A stretch of DNA of 64,000 nt from Chrysogorgia sp. JL179-B06 (GCA_035772405.1 JAYKKM010000005.1:1097501-1161500), one strand, 5' to 3'; positions 33,380 through 46,622 are shown, numbered from the stretch's first letter. Made by a program: numbers and translations. Notes: generated by a model from the sequence alone, not told the origin.

Positions 33380-35080
33380 TGATAGTATAGGACCTCTCTT
33401 TTCTCTTGGGTCGATGCTGTCCTCTTAATTGCGTCAAGTAATCTCTCTGCCACGTCCTCCAAAATTGCTGTAACAGAGTTTTCAGGCACTTCTGTCGTCT
33501 GGAAACACCTTGACTTCCTTCGGAATTCGTTAAATTCTGGTTTGATGATTCTCCAGGAGTAGACAGTAAGCGTCGTCCAATTACCAGTTGCGACGGGGTT
33601 AACGGTTCTCCTCCATTCTCACATGCAGATATGTTAGCGGGCGTGAATTCAGTACTCCCTCCACCTTGATGAGTAAGGTAAGCAGTTCTTCATACGTCAA
33701 CCTAGCCGTTCTCAAACTTTTCTTTAAACATCTTGCTCGATCGAAATATCCGTTCAAAGAAACCTCCCCACCAAGGGGAACGCTCTACATTGTGTCGCCA
33801 TTTAATTCGCTTTGACGCAAGAAAGCATTTCAGCTCTGCACTTTTGAAGGCTTTTCCATTGTCCGACAAGACGAACGAAGGAATTCCACGACGTCTAATA
33901 AATCTTTCAAAACTTCGAATAAAAGAACTGGAGTTTACGTCAGGAGCAAGGTCAAGATGAACAACTCGACTTGATGCACAAGTGTACAAAACAATGTAAA
34001 CCTTGTACATTTCTTTCGTCTTGGAATAAATGTCTTTCACATATACAACGGAGCAGCGTGGTCAACTCCTATATTGGTGAAAGCAAAGTCGTCTGATAAA
34101 CGGAATTTCGGCGAAGCTGGCACTCCGTAAGATCTCCTTTCTAATCTCACTACATTTCGACAGTGTTCTCTTAACTACTTGACGGCCTTTTACCACGCAA
34201 AACCTCGAACGCAGCTCATGGGCCAAAGTTTCTTGTACGCCATTGTGCATAACTTCTTCGTGACATCTATGGATAACTAGCTTTGTTAAATGGTGTTCAG
34301 CCGGAAGAAGAATTGGAAACTTCGACTCGTAGGGCAACGATGAGTTTTCCAAACGACCACGACACCGCAGAATTCCGTTGTCATCTTGATACAAACCAAA
34401 CGATAACTTCACTTGCTTGAACTTCTCGTTTCTCATCATAGAGGATTGCAATTCCTCAATCCATCTTCTTTCTGCGTCACTGATTTCCTCTGCAGTGAGT
34501 TCACGGTTCGGATTTCTGATCTGGTCACTTTGCATCTCAAGTTGTGCACAAAACGTAGCACGTACGCTGTACTCTTTCCAAGGTCACCACGCTGCTGTAT
34601 TTCTAGCTTGTTGTATCACTTCTTCTAATCCAAATTTTCTCGTGGTCTCAATAACTGCAACGGTAACCTTTACTTCTTGATCAACTTGTTCATGGACTGA
34701 ATTTCCAGTTAACTGGGTTGGCCATTCTTCTTCGGATCCACACAGAAACGTCTGTCCGTGCGACCATTTCTGATCATGGAGCATGCAGTTCTGTAGTTAA
34801 AGCTCCACGCGATGCAATATCTGCGGGATTCTCTTTCGTTAGGGCAGTATCTCCATCGTTTAGGCGGCGCCAATTTCCTAATTTCCATGACTCTATTCTG
34901 TACGAATGGCTTGTACTCTTTCTCAATGTTCCTAATCCAATGTAGAGCGGTAGTCGATTAACTCCACAGCGTCTCTGCATCAACGTTCACAATTCCTCCA
35001 ATTGCTTTCTTTATACGCTGTCAATTATTCGAGCCGATAATAAACAGGACAATAACTGAAGACGCGGAATCGTTTGGCTG
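33380..35080 (-). pseudogene. Second BEL/Pao fragment: RNase H end, integrase, C-terminal domain
   Basis: From the right: an RNase H end with NPADIASRGA, then WIEELQSSM and a zinc-binding integrase start (HRCHEEVMHNGVQETLAHEL). Next the integrase core: VHLDLAPDVNSSSFIRSFER, FVLSDNGKAFKS with the second catalytic aspartate, and [12 protein letters not shown] around the glutamate. Left of 33700, broken frames contain QLVIGRRLLSTPGE and FWRTWQRDYLTQLR, matching the DUF5641-like C-terminal region. The sequence clearly differs from the element at 21-24 kb, so it is another BEL/Pao lineage. The reverse transcriptase, gag and both LTRs are missing, and several frameshifts occur. Confidence 0.82.
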
Positions 35081-35910
35081 GTCATGGATGCTACTCGTGT
35101 TTTCGACGCGATGAGGTTGCAGTGTACGTTGAATTTGTGTTCACAGTGCAAATAGACACACGTTCCACAGGCCGATTCGGATGTTTACCTACTTTCTGCC
35201 CCGTGAGGTCTCGTCATCGTAACCAAGACAACCAATGTCCGCAGTTGATGGATACACATATATATTCGAACAAATACTGAAACAATTTGCCCTGACACAA
35301 ACGACCGAACATTGTACACGACTGGATATTATACCACCCCGTCAAGATTATCACCCTCGCCCCGGACGGCGGCAAAAACGCGCCGAAGGCGCTGGCGAGG
35401 AGATAAAGTATGGCAAAAGGTTTTGTTACAAAATTGTTGGTACACAGAAACCTTTTGTAAGGGTTGGGCACCTTTTTAAAAATGTTAAGATTAAGATAGA
35501 ACAACAGCAATTAATAATTTGTAGTAAAGTGAGGTTGAAACTCTGTAGCTGTCAATACAAATAGGCTCTTTAGTCATCTTTTTGTGCTGCCACAAAATTT
35601 ATTGCCATAATTTATATTAATATGACTATTAAGAATAAGAGTATTAAGAGATTTGTTTGTTCAATAAATGCTTTTACAGAGTTTTTGAAACATTCTCAAT
35701 TATGTTTAAAAACAACAAAGGTGTTGAGACCAATTTTATGGTTGATTATCCTTAAATATTAAAAATAAGAAGTCTTTGCATTCTCGAATCGATATTCTTG
35801 TTCCGATCCTGATAGAGTATTCTATTAGATTTTATTGAATTTTCAGATCCTATGGAATATTCCCCTCGCAAGCGAGGGTGATAATCTGGATCCATTTCTC
35901 ACGAATAGTT
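35081..35910. other. No gene seen
   Basis: An open frame at 35235-35564 has no recognisable domain. CCCCTCGCAAGCGAGG at about 35862 is a self-complementary word shared with 32663. Confidence 0.4.
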
Positions 35911-35999
35911 CGTATATATATATATATATATATATACAAATAAAAGTGTCAAGTTCAAAATCATATAGACGATAGAGTGCTCAATACCGAAGCAGAGAG

Positions 36000-36275
<276 letters not shown>

Positions 36276-36348
36276 TATATATTCACCAGTCTACCTTTAT
36301 GGTATTGAGCACTTTCAACGTTCCGTGAACAACATCACATTCGTTTTA

Positions 36349-36493
<145 letters not shown>

Positions 36494-36495
36494 AT

Positions 36496-36755
36496 AGGTA
36501 ATATTTGGCATTTCACTCGATCAAACTACATGTTGATAGGATTTACGGTGAAGGAAAATTTCGAGTGTTGGAATACATACATTTTAAGACCAAACCGGGA
36601 CCAGTTGCGAAAAATGCAACTTTAAGGCCTTCCGGCTGGGAATTGAACCCGCGACCCTGCGATGCTAGTGCAGTGCTTCACCATACATTAAATTTTCCTT
36701 CACCATAAATCCTTTCAGCATGTAGTTTGATCGAGTGAAATGCCAAATATTACCT
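36496..36755. repeat. Inverted repeat around a tRNA-like SINE piece
   Basis: Arms TAGGTAATATTTGGCATTTC / GAAATGCCAAATATTACCTA continue to GGTGAAGGAAAATTT. The centre holds, inverted, the same tRNA-like sequence found on the plus strand at 36833-36934. Confidence 0.85.
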
Positions 36756-36832
36756 ATATAATATACCAGAATCTTATCCCGGCATTACCACCACCATATA
36801 TACAGAACTCATGACTAGGCTCTCGGCAACGG

Positions 36833-37081
<249 letters not shown>

Positions 37082-37146
37082 GTGTAGGTTTTGGTCTACG
37101 AAATGCAAAGAGTGCTCAACAACATATAGTTAGAGCAAATAATAGA

Positions 37147-37470
<324 letters not shown>

Positions 37471-37490
37471 TCTAAACTCGATACTTGTAT

Positions 37491-37594
<104 letters not shown>

Positions 37595-37817
37595 CTACAC
37601 TGTGCTGACGAGCTCCAAGAGAGCGAAACAGCTGTCCACAGTTGCTGATGATAGCCAGACACTGCAATTATGTTTTGTCATTTCAGCCAGTAAAAGTGCG
37701 CAATGCACACTGAGTTGTTATAGACTTTTACATTCTTGATGGTTTATAATTTATGCAGTGTGGTATATCCCACATCAAGTCCTTTGACTGTGATGATGTA
37801 TATACCTTTTTGATGTG

Positions 37818-37896
37818 CTGGCTTATCATCAGCTACACTGTGCTGACGAGCTCCAAGAGAGCGAAACAGCTGTCCACAGTTGCTGATGATAGCCAG
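37818..37896 (+). ncRNA. Hammerhead ribozyme, representative copy (unit 2)
   Basis: The core CTGACGA (37843-37849) is followed by stem II GCTC/GAGC with loop CAAGA, then GAAAC, a loop and GTC (cleavage after 37874). Stem I is long: ACTGTG pairs with CACAGT, ATCATCAGC with GCTGATGAT after a small internal loop, and CTGGCT with AGCCAG after a bulge. Stem III is minimal (C-G closed by AGCT); the palindrome ACAGCTGT would allow an 8-bp stem III between two molecules. Further intact copies: 38056-38134, 38294-38372, 38532-38610, 39003-39081, 39241-39319, 39479-39557, 39717-39795. The first copy (37591-37658) lacks the outer part of stem I. Confidence 0.93.
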
Positions 37897-38769
37897 ACAC
37901 TGCAATTATGTTTTGTCATTTCAGCCAGTAAAAGTGCGCAATGCACACTGAGTTGTTATAGACTTTTACATTCTTGATGGTTTATAATTTATGCAGTGTG
38001 GTATATCCCACATCAAGTCCTTTGACTGTGATGATGTATATACCTTTTTGATGTGCTGGCTTATCATCAGCTACACTGTGCTGACGAGCTCCAAGAGAGC
38101 GAAACAGCTGTCCACAGTTGCTGATGATAGCCAGACACTGCAATTATGTTTTGTCATTTCAGCCAGTAAAAGTGCGCAATGCACACTGAGTTGTTATAGA
38201 CTTTTACATTCTTGATGGTTTATAATTTATGCAGTGTGGTATATCCCACATCAAGTCCTTTGACTGTGATGATGTATATACCTTTTTGATGTGCTGGCTT
38301 ATCATCAGCTACACTGTGCTGACGAGCTCCAAGAGAGCGAAACAGCTGTCCACAGTTGCTGATGATAGCCAGACACTGCAATTATGTTTTGTCATTTCAG
38401 CCAGTAAAAGTGCGCAATGCACACTGAGTTGTTATAGACTTTTACATTCTTGATGGTTTATAATTTATGCAGTGTGGTATATCCCACATCAAGTCCTTTG
38501 ACTGTGATGATGTATATACCTTTTTGATGTGCTGGCTTATCATCAGCTACACTGTGCTGACGAGCTCCAAGAGAGCGAAACAGCTGTCCACAGTTGCTGA
38601 TGATAGCCAGACACTGCAATTATGTTTTGTCATTTCAGCCAGTAAAAGTGCGCAATGCACACTGAGTTGTTATAGACTTTTACATTCTTGATGGTTTATA
38701 ATTTATGCAGTGTGGTATATCCCACATCAAGTCCTTTGACTGTGATGATGTATATACCTTTTTGATGTG

Positions 38770-38843
38770 CTGGCTTATCATCAGCTACACTGTGCTGACG
38801 AGCTCCAAGAGAGCAGCTGTCCACAGTTGCTGATGATAGCCAG
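38770..38843 (+). ncRNA. Hammerhead ribozyme with deleted catalytic core (unit 6)
   Basis: Here GAGAGCGAAACAGCTG is reduced to GAGAGCAGCTG. The five lost bases remove the invariant GAAA. All else in the unit is unchanged, so cleavage should fail at this site only, leaving a 471-nt dimer between the flanking active sites. Confidence 0.9.
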
Positions 38844-39941
38844 ACACTGCAATTATGTTTTGTCATTTCAGCCAGTAAAAGTGCGCAATGCACACTGAGT
38901 TGTTATAGACTTTTACATTCTTGATGGTTTATAATTTATGCAGTGTGGTATATCCCACATCAAGTCCTTTGACTGTGATGATGTATATACCTTTTTGATG
39001 TGCTGGCTTATCATCAGCTACACTGTGCTGACGAGCTCCAAGAGAGCGAAACAGCTGTCCACAGTTGCTGATGATAGCCAGACACTGCAATTATGTTTTG
39101 TCATTTCAGCCAGTAAAAGTGCGCAATGCACACTGAGTTGTTATAGACTTTTACATTCTTGATGGTTTATAATTTATGCAGTGTGGTATATCCCACATCA
39201 AGTCCTTTGACTGTGATGATGTATATACCTTTTTGATGTGCTGGCTTATCATCAGCTACACTGTGCTGACGAGCTCCAAGAGAGCGAAACAGCTGTCCAC
39301 AGTTGCTGATGATAGCCAGACACTGCAATTATGTTTTGTCATTTCAGCCAGTAAAAGTGCGCAATGCACACTGAGTTGTTATAGACTTTTACATTCTTGA
39401 TGGTTTATAATTTATGCAGTGTGGTATATCCCACATCAAGTCCTTTGACTGTGATGATGTATATACCTTTTTGATGTGCTGGCTTATCATCAGCTACACT
39501 GTGCTGACGAGCTCCAAGAGAGCGAAACAGCTGTCCACAGTTGCTGATGATAGCCAGACACTGCAATTATGTTTTGTCATTTCAGCCAGTAAAAGTGCGC
39601 AATGCACACTGAGTTGTTATAGACTTTTACATTCTTGATGGTTTATAATTTATGCAGTGTGGTATATCCCACATCAAGTCCTTTGACTGTGATGATGTAT
39701 ATACCTTTTTGATGTGCTGGCTTATCATCAGCTACACTGTGCTGACGAGCTCCAAGAGAGCGAAACAGCTGTCCACAGTTGCTGATGATAGCCAGACACT
39801 GCAATTATGTTTTGTCATTTCAGCCAGTAAAAGTGCGCAATGCACACTGAGTTGTTATAGACTTTTACATTCTTGATGGTTTATAATTTATGCAGTGTGG
39901 TATATCCCACATCAAGTCCTTTGACTGTGATGATGTATATA

Positions 39942-40120
39942 TATATATATATATACACGCGTTCAGAACACCATTGTGACTTCGGTTAAAAGGTTAATCG
40001 GAAAAGTTCGTTAATTTCTGACTTTAGCAAACTGCTAAATGGGTTTAACTTGATTATTTGATTGCTGGACTGGTTATGGTATATGTTCATTAGACGAGAT
40101 TAAAACAGAAAGTATATTGT
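39942..40120. other. No gene seen
   Basis: AT-rich spacer beginning with the end of the TA run. Confidence 0.5.
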
Positions 40121-40187
40121 TCGGAACGCGTTCCAACCTCGTTCCTAACGCGTTCGGAACGAGAATGGAACGCGTTCCGAACGCGTT
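40121..40187. repeat. Cluster of GGAACGCGTTCC-type palindromes
   Basis: Within 67 bp occur CGGAACGCGTTCC, CTAACGCGTTCGG and GGAACGCGTTCCG, plus GAACGCG at the end. The stretch can fold into several alternative hairpins or be read as repeated operator-like half-sites. Confidence 0.75.
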
Positions 40188-40379
40188 TTTCGTTAGGTTA
40201 ATTCTGAGCAGTACTGTATATAAGCCGCACATGGTAGGACCAACCAACTTGATCCTTATAAGGCAGTAAATAGTCGTTTTGGGTGATCCGTTTGAGTCGG
40301 ACAATATTTTGACAATACTTTGTCAGTCATTGACCGAAAACGTTACACAACCTCGTACCCAGGGTTTTTGAACGTTACA

Positions 40380-40707
40380 CCACGGGCGGAGAGGGAGGGT
40401 GAGCATGCCATTTATCCTGGTCAGCGGCAAGCAATTGTCTTCTGGACGATCCTTTTATTAGTATTAAGGTTAGTAATAGGATTTTTACTTAGCTTTCCTT
40501 TGTCGCAGGGGTTAGGGTTAGAAAACCCATTGGGCGGGTTAGGATTAGGATTTAAGTTGTTTTTGGGTTAACATACAGTTCTATGATGTATATCATATCA
40601 TAATATAGGCATCTCTCGCGGATACTAAAAAAGATCGTCCAGAAGACGATTGCTTGCCGCTGACCGGGATAAATGGCGTGCTCACCCTCCCTCTCCGCCC
40701 GTGAAAT
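40380..40707. mobile_element. Fold-back MITE, about 70-bp arms
   Basis: Ends CACGGGCGGAGAGGGAGGGT and its complement. The arms include AGCGGCAAGCAATTGTCTTC then TGGACGATC. The spacer has GGTTAGGG-like words. No coding capacity. Confidence 0.88.
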
Positions 40708-40938
40708 TATTTTGTTACGGCCGCAAGAATTATGGGTAAATGCGGAAAAACATGGATACTGACGTCATCTCGACGGAGTGCTGTTGACACTTTAAATTTT
40801 TAGTTAGTTGTTAATTTTTAATATAACATTTTAAAGATTATAGTATTACATTTTGTTGTAAATTACCATATATACGTTTGTAAAACGCATTGAGAACTTA
40901 CGTGTACTTTAAATGCGTTAAATAAGAATTAAACTATT

Positions 40939-41047
40939 TAACAATTAGACAACGAGAACGAGTTGTCTATGAGCAGATAGTCAACGAGGGCGAAGCCGGA
41001 GTTGACTATCTGCTCATAGACAACGAGGGCGAGTTGTCTAATTGTTT
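40939..41047. repeat. Nested palindrome
   Basis: AACAATTAGACAAC and GTTGTCTAATTGTT form the outer pair. TCTATGAGCAGATAGTCAAC and its complement form the inner pair around GAGGGCGAAGCC. Imperfect copies of CGAGGGCGAG occur three times. Confidence 0.85.
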
Positions 41048-41099
41048 TAGTATCAATCATAAACAACCTTTCTAACATTGTTCCAAATTTTCAGAATTG

Positions 41100-41440
41100 A
41101 ACTTTTTAAGGCATTGTAAGCAGTAAATTATTGGATTGTAACCGACCCCAAAACAACATAGATCCTAACCCCCTCCTAACAAGATTTCTAACACTAACCC
41201 CCACCTATTTACTAAGGACTCCAATTGTGGGAAAAGAGGGTGGGGGATCAGTTGGTTGTGTCTTAAAACTCGTTAGGCGGGGGGTTCGGATTAGAAGAGT
41301 CGTTAGGAGGGGGGTTAGGATCTTTGTTGTTTTGGGGTCGGTTACAATCCAATAATTAACTGCTTACAATGCCTTAACAAGTCCAGTAATTTGTGGCTTA
41401 CACTATGAGGGACGGCTGGGTTATCATATGTAAGTCTAAA
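41100..41440. mobile_element. Fold-back MITE copy 1 (TTAAGGCATTGTAAGC ends)
   Basis: Inverted arms TTAAGGCATTGTAAGCAGT, GGATTGTAACCGACCCCAAA and GATCCTAACCCCC. It is nearly identical to 51240-51578, and homology continues about 60 bp past the right arm (GAGGGACGGCTGGGTTATCA). A fragment lies at 27095-27170. Confidence 0.88.
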
Positions 41441-41452
41441 CAAAACATTTTT

Positions 41453-41552
41453 CAAAATGGCGTCGAAAAATATAGTTTGAAAATCGATAAATTTGACCAC
41501 TTTCGCAACTTTTAATGCATTTATTTTTTACCCCAGAGCACACTAGGCCATG
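41453..41552. repeat. Dispersed repeat shared with 53495-53597
   Basis: CAAAATGGCGTCGAAAAATA through CCCCAGAGCACACTAGGCCA is the same at both sites over about 98 bp. Confidence 0.85.
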
Positions 41553-42011
41553 CAAGTTCACTGGTTTAATACCCATTCAAAATGTAGAGTTGCAGTTGCT
41601 CGTGGCACATGATAAACAATCGCTCACAAAAAACGAGTTTGTAATTACTTTGCTTCACATTTGGTATAGATATACTCCATAGGCATAAGCGAATTCATTT
41701 TCCTATTCGAAAATGTCAAACTGAACAATTTTCCATTACTTTCGGGCCAATGTTTTCATGATTTCATCACTCGTATATAAATTTTAGCAGGCGCCATGTT
41801 TGGACTAGAGTGCAGCGTAAATATGTCGTGGCTTCTGATTGGTCAGGATAGGAATATTCCAAAGGTTTGTGATTGGGTAACGCTACTCACCGTCTATCAC
41901 CAATAGACAGTGAGTAGCTCAGCCAATCAGAATGCCGAATTTGTAATAGACAGGGCGAGGGTGCTAATATCGACCGGCGTTTAGTCCCTTACACGCGAGA
42001 TGGGGTTTATG
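41553..42011. other. No gene; one short palindrome
   Basis: GCTACTCACCGTCTAT...ATAGACAGTGAGTAGC at 41882-41918 forms a hairpin, with ATTGG words on either side. The rest is unassigned. Confidence 0.5.
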
Positions 42012-42550
42012 CACTGACCTCTATATATAACTGGACTGCGTGCTCTCGCCAAGAAGTGGCTGAAAAATGATGGCGTCAGCAGAGGTTATTTTTTTCATAG
42101 TAGCGACCACTGACCTGTATTCGCCAACAAAAACAGCGGCAAATGTTTTTACTTTGAAAAATTAAATACAAACATACAGTATTTTTCTCGTTTTATGCTT
42201 TTAAGCTGGTTTTTAAAGCAACGTTTTTTGACCAGATGACATTTGACATTATCAATACAAAATAAACGAGTTTGAAATTTGCAATTCGTGATATAATTTG
42301 TGTTTTAATGTTTACTGGGTTATGTTTATCATGCTTCAGCCTGACAGTCACTCTTGACCGCTCTTCGGCCGGATTACTTTTTAAAAAACAGTAAACACGT
42401 ATCCAATATCTATTCAGCATTCTTTTTTCTGTAAAAAGTTTCTATAGATAAACAACCTTCAAGAACAAAAGCAACAAGTTCGCACTTTATATCTCACCTG
42501 AGGATAAAAGTTTAAAAAGAGATTAAATGTCATACAACCGAAAATAGTTT
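42012..42550. mobile_element. Half copy of the CACTGACC element
   Basis: It begins with the terminal sequence CACTGACCTCTATATATAAC and matches the right half of the element at 43556-44455 in inverted orientation over about 540 bp (about 98-99 percent by eye). The other end is missing. The 75-codon frame shared by both copies differs at three sites, all amino-acid changing, so it shows no sign of selection as a protein. Confidence 0.8.
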
Positions 42551-43354
42551 CATACGTCCTCCGAGCAGAGGCCGCGGAAGAACTTGAAAAGTGGGGAGGG
42601 CACCGCCAAAAAGGGGCACCTTGGTTATTTTAAAAATATTTGTATTATTTAAAACGTTGTACCTTCCATTTGCTTTATTTTGTTTATAAATCAGAAACAG
42701 TTGAACTTTATCGTATATATTTCATTAATAATTATTTTACGTCACCCTTGCAAGCGCGCAACCAGGATTTTTGAAAGGGGGTCGTTTTCACAACAGTAAC
42801 GACGATGCTCTAGGGGGGTCCGGGGGGATGTGCCCCAGGAAATTTTTTGAAATTTGGGTCTCTAAAACGGCATTTCCTGCATTTTGAGGACACTTGAGCA
42901 AAAACGAAAGTCTTATTTTTAAGAAACATTTGGTCCAAATGAGATTAGACTTGCATTTTAATATTGTTTGAGAAAACGTTTGGTAATTTGGAAGTGTAAA
43001 TTAGGTGGGCACAGTTTTCTTTTATCCATATTAACCTCAAGTATTCCACCCAATCTAGCGAAATATCGAATCGTGGCATCGTGCTCGACAAATTCGTATT
43101 AAACAAGATGGCCGTGCAGCAATCTTGTTCCCAGAGCCTTCCGGTCGCGCATGGAAATTTGTCAGTCCCGAGCCCTCGGCCACATCGGCGGAGAAATTGA
43201 AACAAGATCGTGAACAACGTAACAAGATCGTGACAAACCCTTTTGCAAATTTTATAAATTTGGAGCTTTATATAATTCAAGTTAAAAAAAATCAAAATAG
43301 TGCTGTAAAAGTAACTTTTGACCTCCAAAATTTTCCCTCGTGCCTCCAAAAGGG
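42551..43354. other. No gene seen
   Basis: Low-complexity and AT-rich sequence with a G-rich patch (GGGGGGTCCGGGGGGATGTG near 42815). A phrase TCCCAGAGCCTTCCGG near 43122 resembles the ends of the fold-back at 52055. Confidence 0.45.
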
Positions 43355-43403
43355 CGACTCTATTTCATCACGGAGGCCAGCGTTAATACGATGCTGGCAC
43401 AGA

Positions 43404-43555
43404 TCAGAGCGGACCTTTTTCTGCCGAGCGACAAATCATCCCCCATGGCGACCGTGACGGGAAATTGTCACTGCAAAAATGTATACAACAAATCCACAAC
43501 CCTCCCCACCCAAGTAGGTCGCCATGGCGACAGTTTGAAAAAGGTCCGTTCTGAC
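43404..43555. repeat. Short inverted repeat inside the left arm
   Basis: CAGAGCGGACCTTTTTCTG and CAGTTTGAAAAAGGTCCG face each other with GCCATGGCGAC also inverted. Probably a small MITE that landed before the CACTGACC element. Confidence 0.6.
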
Positions 43556-44455
43556 CACTGACCTCTATATATAACTGGACTGCGTAGTGCGTGCTCTCGT
43601 TGCAAATGACTCACGGCAGGTGACCGAAAAATGATGGCGTAAGCAGAGGTTATTTTTTTCATAGTAGCGACCACTGGTCATTGGATTGTTGGCGCAAGTT
43701 TGTCCAACGACCAATCAAATTTGTTTTAACGATAACTATGGCGTCAGCTTTTTCCCGTGTCGTGATACAAACGGCATTTTCTCTCTTCAAAAACGAGACT
43801 GCACAAAAAACCTTGAAAGTGGACATGTTCTTTATGACCAGATAACTTTCCACTAAATTCTAAAAGCCGTCAACACTAGTTGTCAACACTCGGAGGACGT
43901 ATGAAACTATTTTCGGTTGTATGACATTTAATCTCTTTTTAAACTTTTATCCTCAGGTGAGATATAAAGTGCGAACTTGTTGCTTTTGTTCTTGAAGGTT
44001 GTTTATCTATAGAAACTTTTTACAGAAAAAAGAATGCTGAATAGATATTGGATACGTGTTTACTGTTTTTTAAAAAGTAATCCGGTCGAAGAGCGGTCAA
44101 GAGTGGCTGTCAGGCTGAAGCATGATAAACATAACCCAGTAAACATTAAAACACAAATTATATCACGAATTGCAAATTTCAAACTCGTTTATTTTGTATT
44201 GATAATGTCAAATGTCATCTGGTCAAAAAACGTTGCTTTAAAAACCACCTTAAAAGCATAAAACGAGAAAAATACTGTATATTTGTATTTAATTTTTCAA
44301 AGTAAAAACATTTGCCGCTTAATAATTCGCCAACAGATTGTTGTAAATACAGGTCAGTGGTCGCTACTATGAAAAAAATAACCTCTGCTGACGCCATCAT
44401 TTTTCAGCCACTTTTTGGCGAGAGCACGCAGTCCAGTTATATATAGAGGTCAGTG
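43556..44455. mobile_element. CACTGACC element, 900 bp, 8-bp target duplication
   Basis: Inverted ends CACTGACCTCTATATATAAC and its complement. Flanks are GTTCTGAC at 43548-43555 and again at 44456-44463. No transposase is present. Eight-base duplications fit the hAT or P superfamilies. Confidence 0.88.
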
Positions 44456-44489
44456 GTTCTGACACAGAATAAATACCACTGATCTCTAT

Positions 44490-45312
44490 CAGTGAACTCA
44501 ATATATATAACTGGAACGATAACTCGTAAAGCAAAAGTGAGGCAAAAAGTTCCAGGCCCCTACGCGGTTTGCAGGTAGATTTCAGGCCCCTACGCGGTTT
44601 GCAGGTAGATTTCAGGCCCCGTACGCGGTTTGCAGGTAGATTTTAGGCCCTGATATATTCAGTCTCTGCTTCAAGGTAAACGTTTTTGTAGTTGTAGACC
44701 TTATAATATTTTTGGTAAATAAATTACTTGAACCATGGATAGCTAGTAAAATTAATTTATTTCACTATCCATGCTTGAACTGGTGAATCGCTCAGTAACT
44801 GACTTCGTAATACGCACGCCATCTTCAAAACAAAAACACAAACTTTCGCCTATGTTTGGCAAACGTTTTCTTCAGAAATAAACCACCCCCAAAGCTATAG
44901 AATATATTACAGGAAAGATAAATTATCTATTAACAATATACGTACAGCTTTATCCCTGTAGCTAACTTAGTTTTCTTTAAAAGCGGTAACCGAACATGCC
45001 CAAAAATATAATTTTCGTCACGGATACCATCTTCTAAACAAAAACACGAACTTTCGGCTGTCTTCGACGAACGTTTTCTTGAGAAATAATCAACTCCCAA
45101 AGCTACAATATATATTAAAACAAAGATAAATTATGTTTTTACAATATGCGTACAGCGTATCCGGCTAGCGAACGTAGTTTTCTTAAAAAGAGCGGATAAT
45201 CTAACTGTTCTAACATCCAAAAATAAAAAATTCAAAATGTACCTGCAAACCGCGTGGGGGCCTGAAACCTTGCCTCACTTTTCACCCGACTTTCCATATA
45301 TAGAGTTCACTG
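44490..45312. mobile_element. CAGTGAAC element nested in the left end of the 4.16-kb element
   Basis: The ends are CAGTGAACTCAATATATATA and CATATATAGAGTTCACTG. Flanks are ATCTCTAT at 44482-44489 and 45313-45320; this 8-mer is part of the host element's own terminus. Just inside the left end a 29-bp unit (TTCAGGCCCCTACGCGGTTT...) is repeated three times, with one inverted copy near 45245. Confidence 0.88.
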
Positions 45313-46062
45313 ATCTCTATAATGGAGCCCAAAAAGTGAAGCCACCGGAGCTGACGTATGTGGGGTACCAAGATGGCGGCCAGAAAAACAAAAAGTAGGC
45401 TAGGAATTGCGAAATTGTATATTGGGTGCAGTTATTTTATTGTTTCCCTGAAAAAAACAAGAATACCAAATTCATGTCCGACTTACGATTTCACAAGCCG
45501 TTTCAAGCAAACACGGGACTCGAAAACTGGAGATTTGCTGCGAATTTTCTTAGCTGCGAACTGCGAAGTAAGAAAACTGATCTTCCTTTGTCTGGTCAAA
45601 CTGTTTCTTTTCAGTATTATCACTTGCTTAATTGTCAATGAGGCATAAAAATATAATTAATTGATAAACAAAGGTTGTTTTTTCGTGTGTATTTTTTATT
45701 TTGGCAAAACTTGAAGTTTTGTTGTATACAGTCTATAATTTGTATTTACAGCACACCTAACCTCCAACTGAATTAGGCTGTGTTGCATAAAATGTCTTGT
45801 CATGCACATATATTTTAACAATAAGTCGAATATTTGTTTTAATTTTTACAATAAATAATGACATTTTATTTGTTTGTGTTGAAATTATTGTGTACAGGGT
45901 TATATGGAAAAGACAAAGTTAAGCAGCCATAAGTAACTTCATATGCATGTAGTTTGGCATTGGCTAAAATGCCCTTGTTGATGTTTTTGGTAACATAATA
46001 ACTTGTTTAATATGGGATAGCAATCTTAATCCTCTACAATTCACTCAATCATACATTTTCTG

Positions 46063-46258
46063 TATATCCAAAAATAAACCTGGCTGTGTACCCCTCCAAA
46101 ACAATGTCACAAGGAGCAAATTTTAAACTTATTCAGTCAAAACTCAATGACAAATTGTTTATATCCAAAAAATATACCTGTGTGCCCCTCCAAAACAATG
46201 TCACAAGGAGCACATTTTAAACTTATTCAGTCAATAAAACTCAATGACAAATATGATT
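46063..46258 (+). repeat. About 97-bp direct duplication
   Basis: TGTGTACCCCTCCAAAACAA / TGTGTGCCCCTCCAAAACAA and TGTCACAAGGAGCA followed by TTTTAAACTTATTCAGTCA occur twice in tandem. Confidence 0.8.
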
Positions 46259-46480
46259 AAAGTTTTTGAGATAAATTTGAATACACATCTGTAAAATTGC
46301 TAAACTAATAGAATTTTCCAAGTATGCTGCAGCAAAAAATGCTTTGAAACTTGTATAATCATATTATGTAAATGTTTGGTAGACTATTCATCAACTGCAA
46401 AATAGGTTGTTAAATCAACTGACATTCTCACAAAGGGCAGTGTTGTTGAGTATTTTTTAACTAATTTACAATGCCATAAA

Positions 46481-46622
46481 GGATTTTTTGCGCAGTTTTA
46501 CAGGAGGACAAATTGAAAGCCTTCTCTTAGCATTCATATGTCCAAGTGTATCTGACACACTTGCATCTGAATGTTAAGCCAAGGCTTTCAATTTGTCCTC
46601 CTGTAAAACTGTGCAAAAACCC
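46481..46622. repeat. Fold-back, about 50-bp arms
   Basis: CGCAGTTTTACAGGAGGACA then AATTGAAAGCCTT, and its complement. The spacer also carries a weak ACACTTG/CAAGTGT pair. Confidence 0.85.

Noticed and set aside
37753..39876. A 74-codon frame (MQCGISHIKSFDC...) repeated eight times
   Set aside because: It follows from the 238-bp satellite. The unit is a ribozyme-bearing non-coding repeat, and 238 is not a multiple of three.
42193..44261. A 75-codon ORF present in both the half copy and the CACTGACC element
   Set aside because: The two copies differ at three nucleotides, all amino-acid changing. There is no sign of protein-level selection, and no known domain.
45358..45648. THAP-domain start of a P-type transposase inside the 4.16-kb element
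   Set aside because: The 8-bp target made this attractive, but the cysteine-histidine spacing of a THAP domain is not present in any frame.
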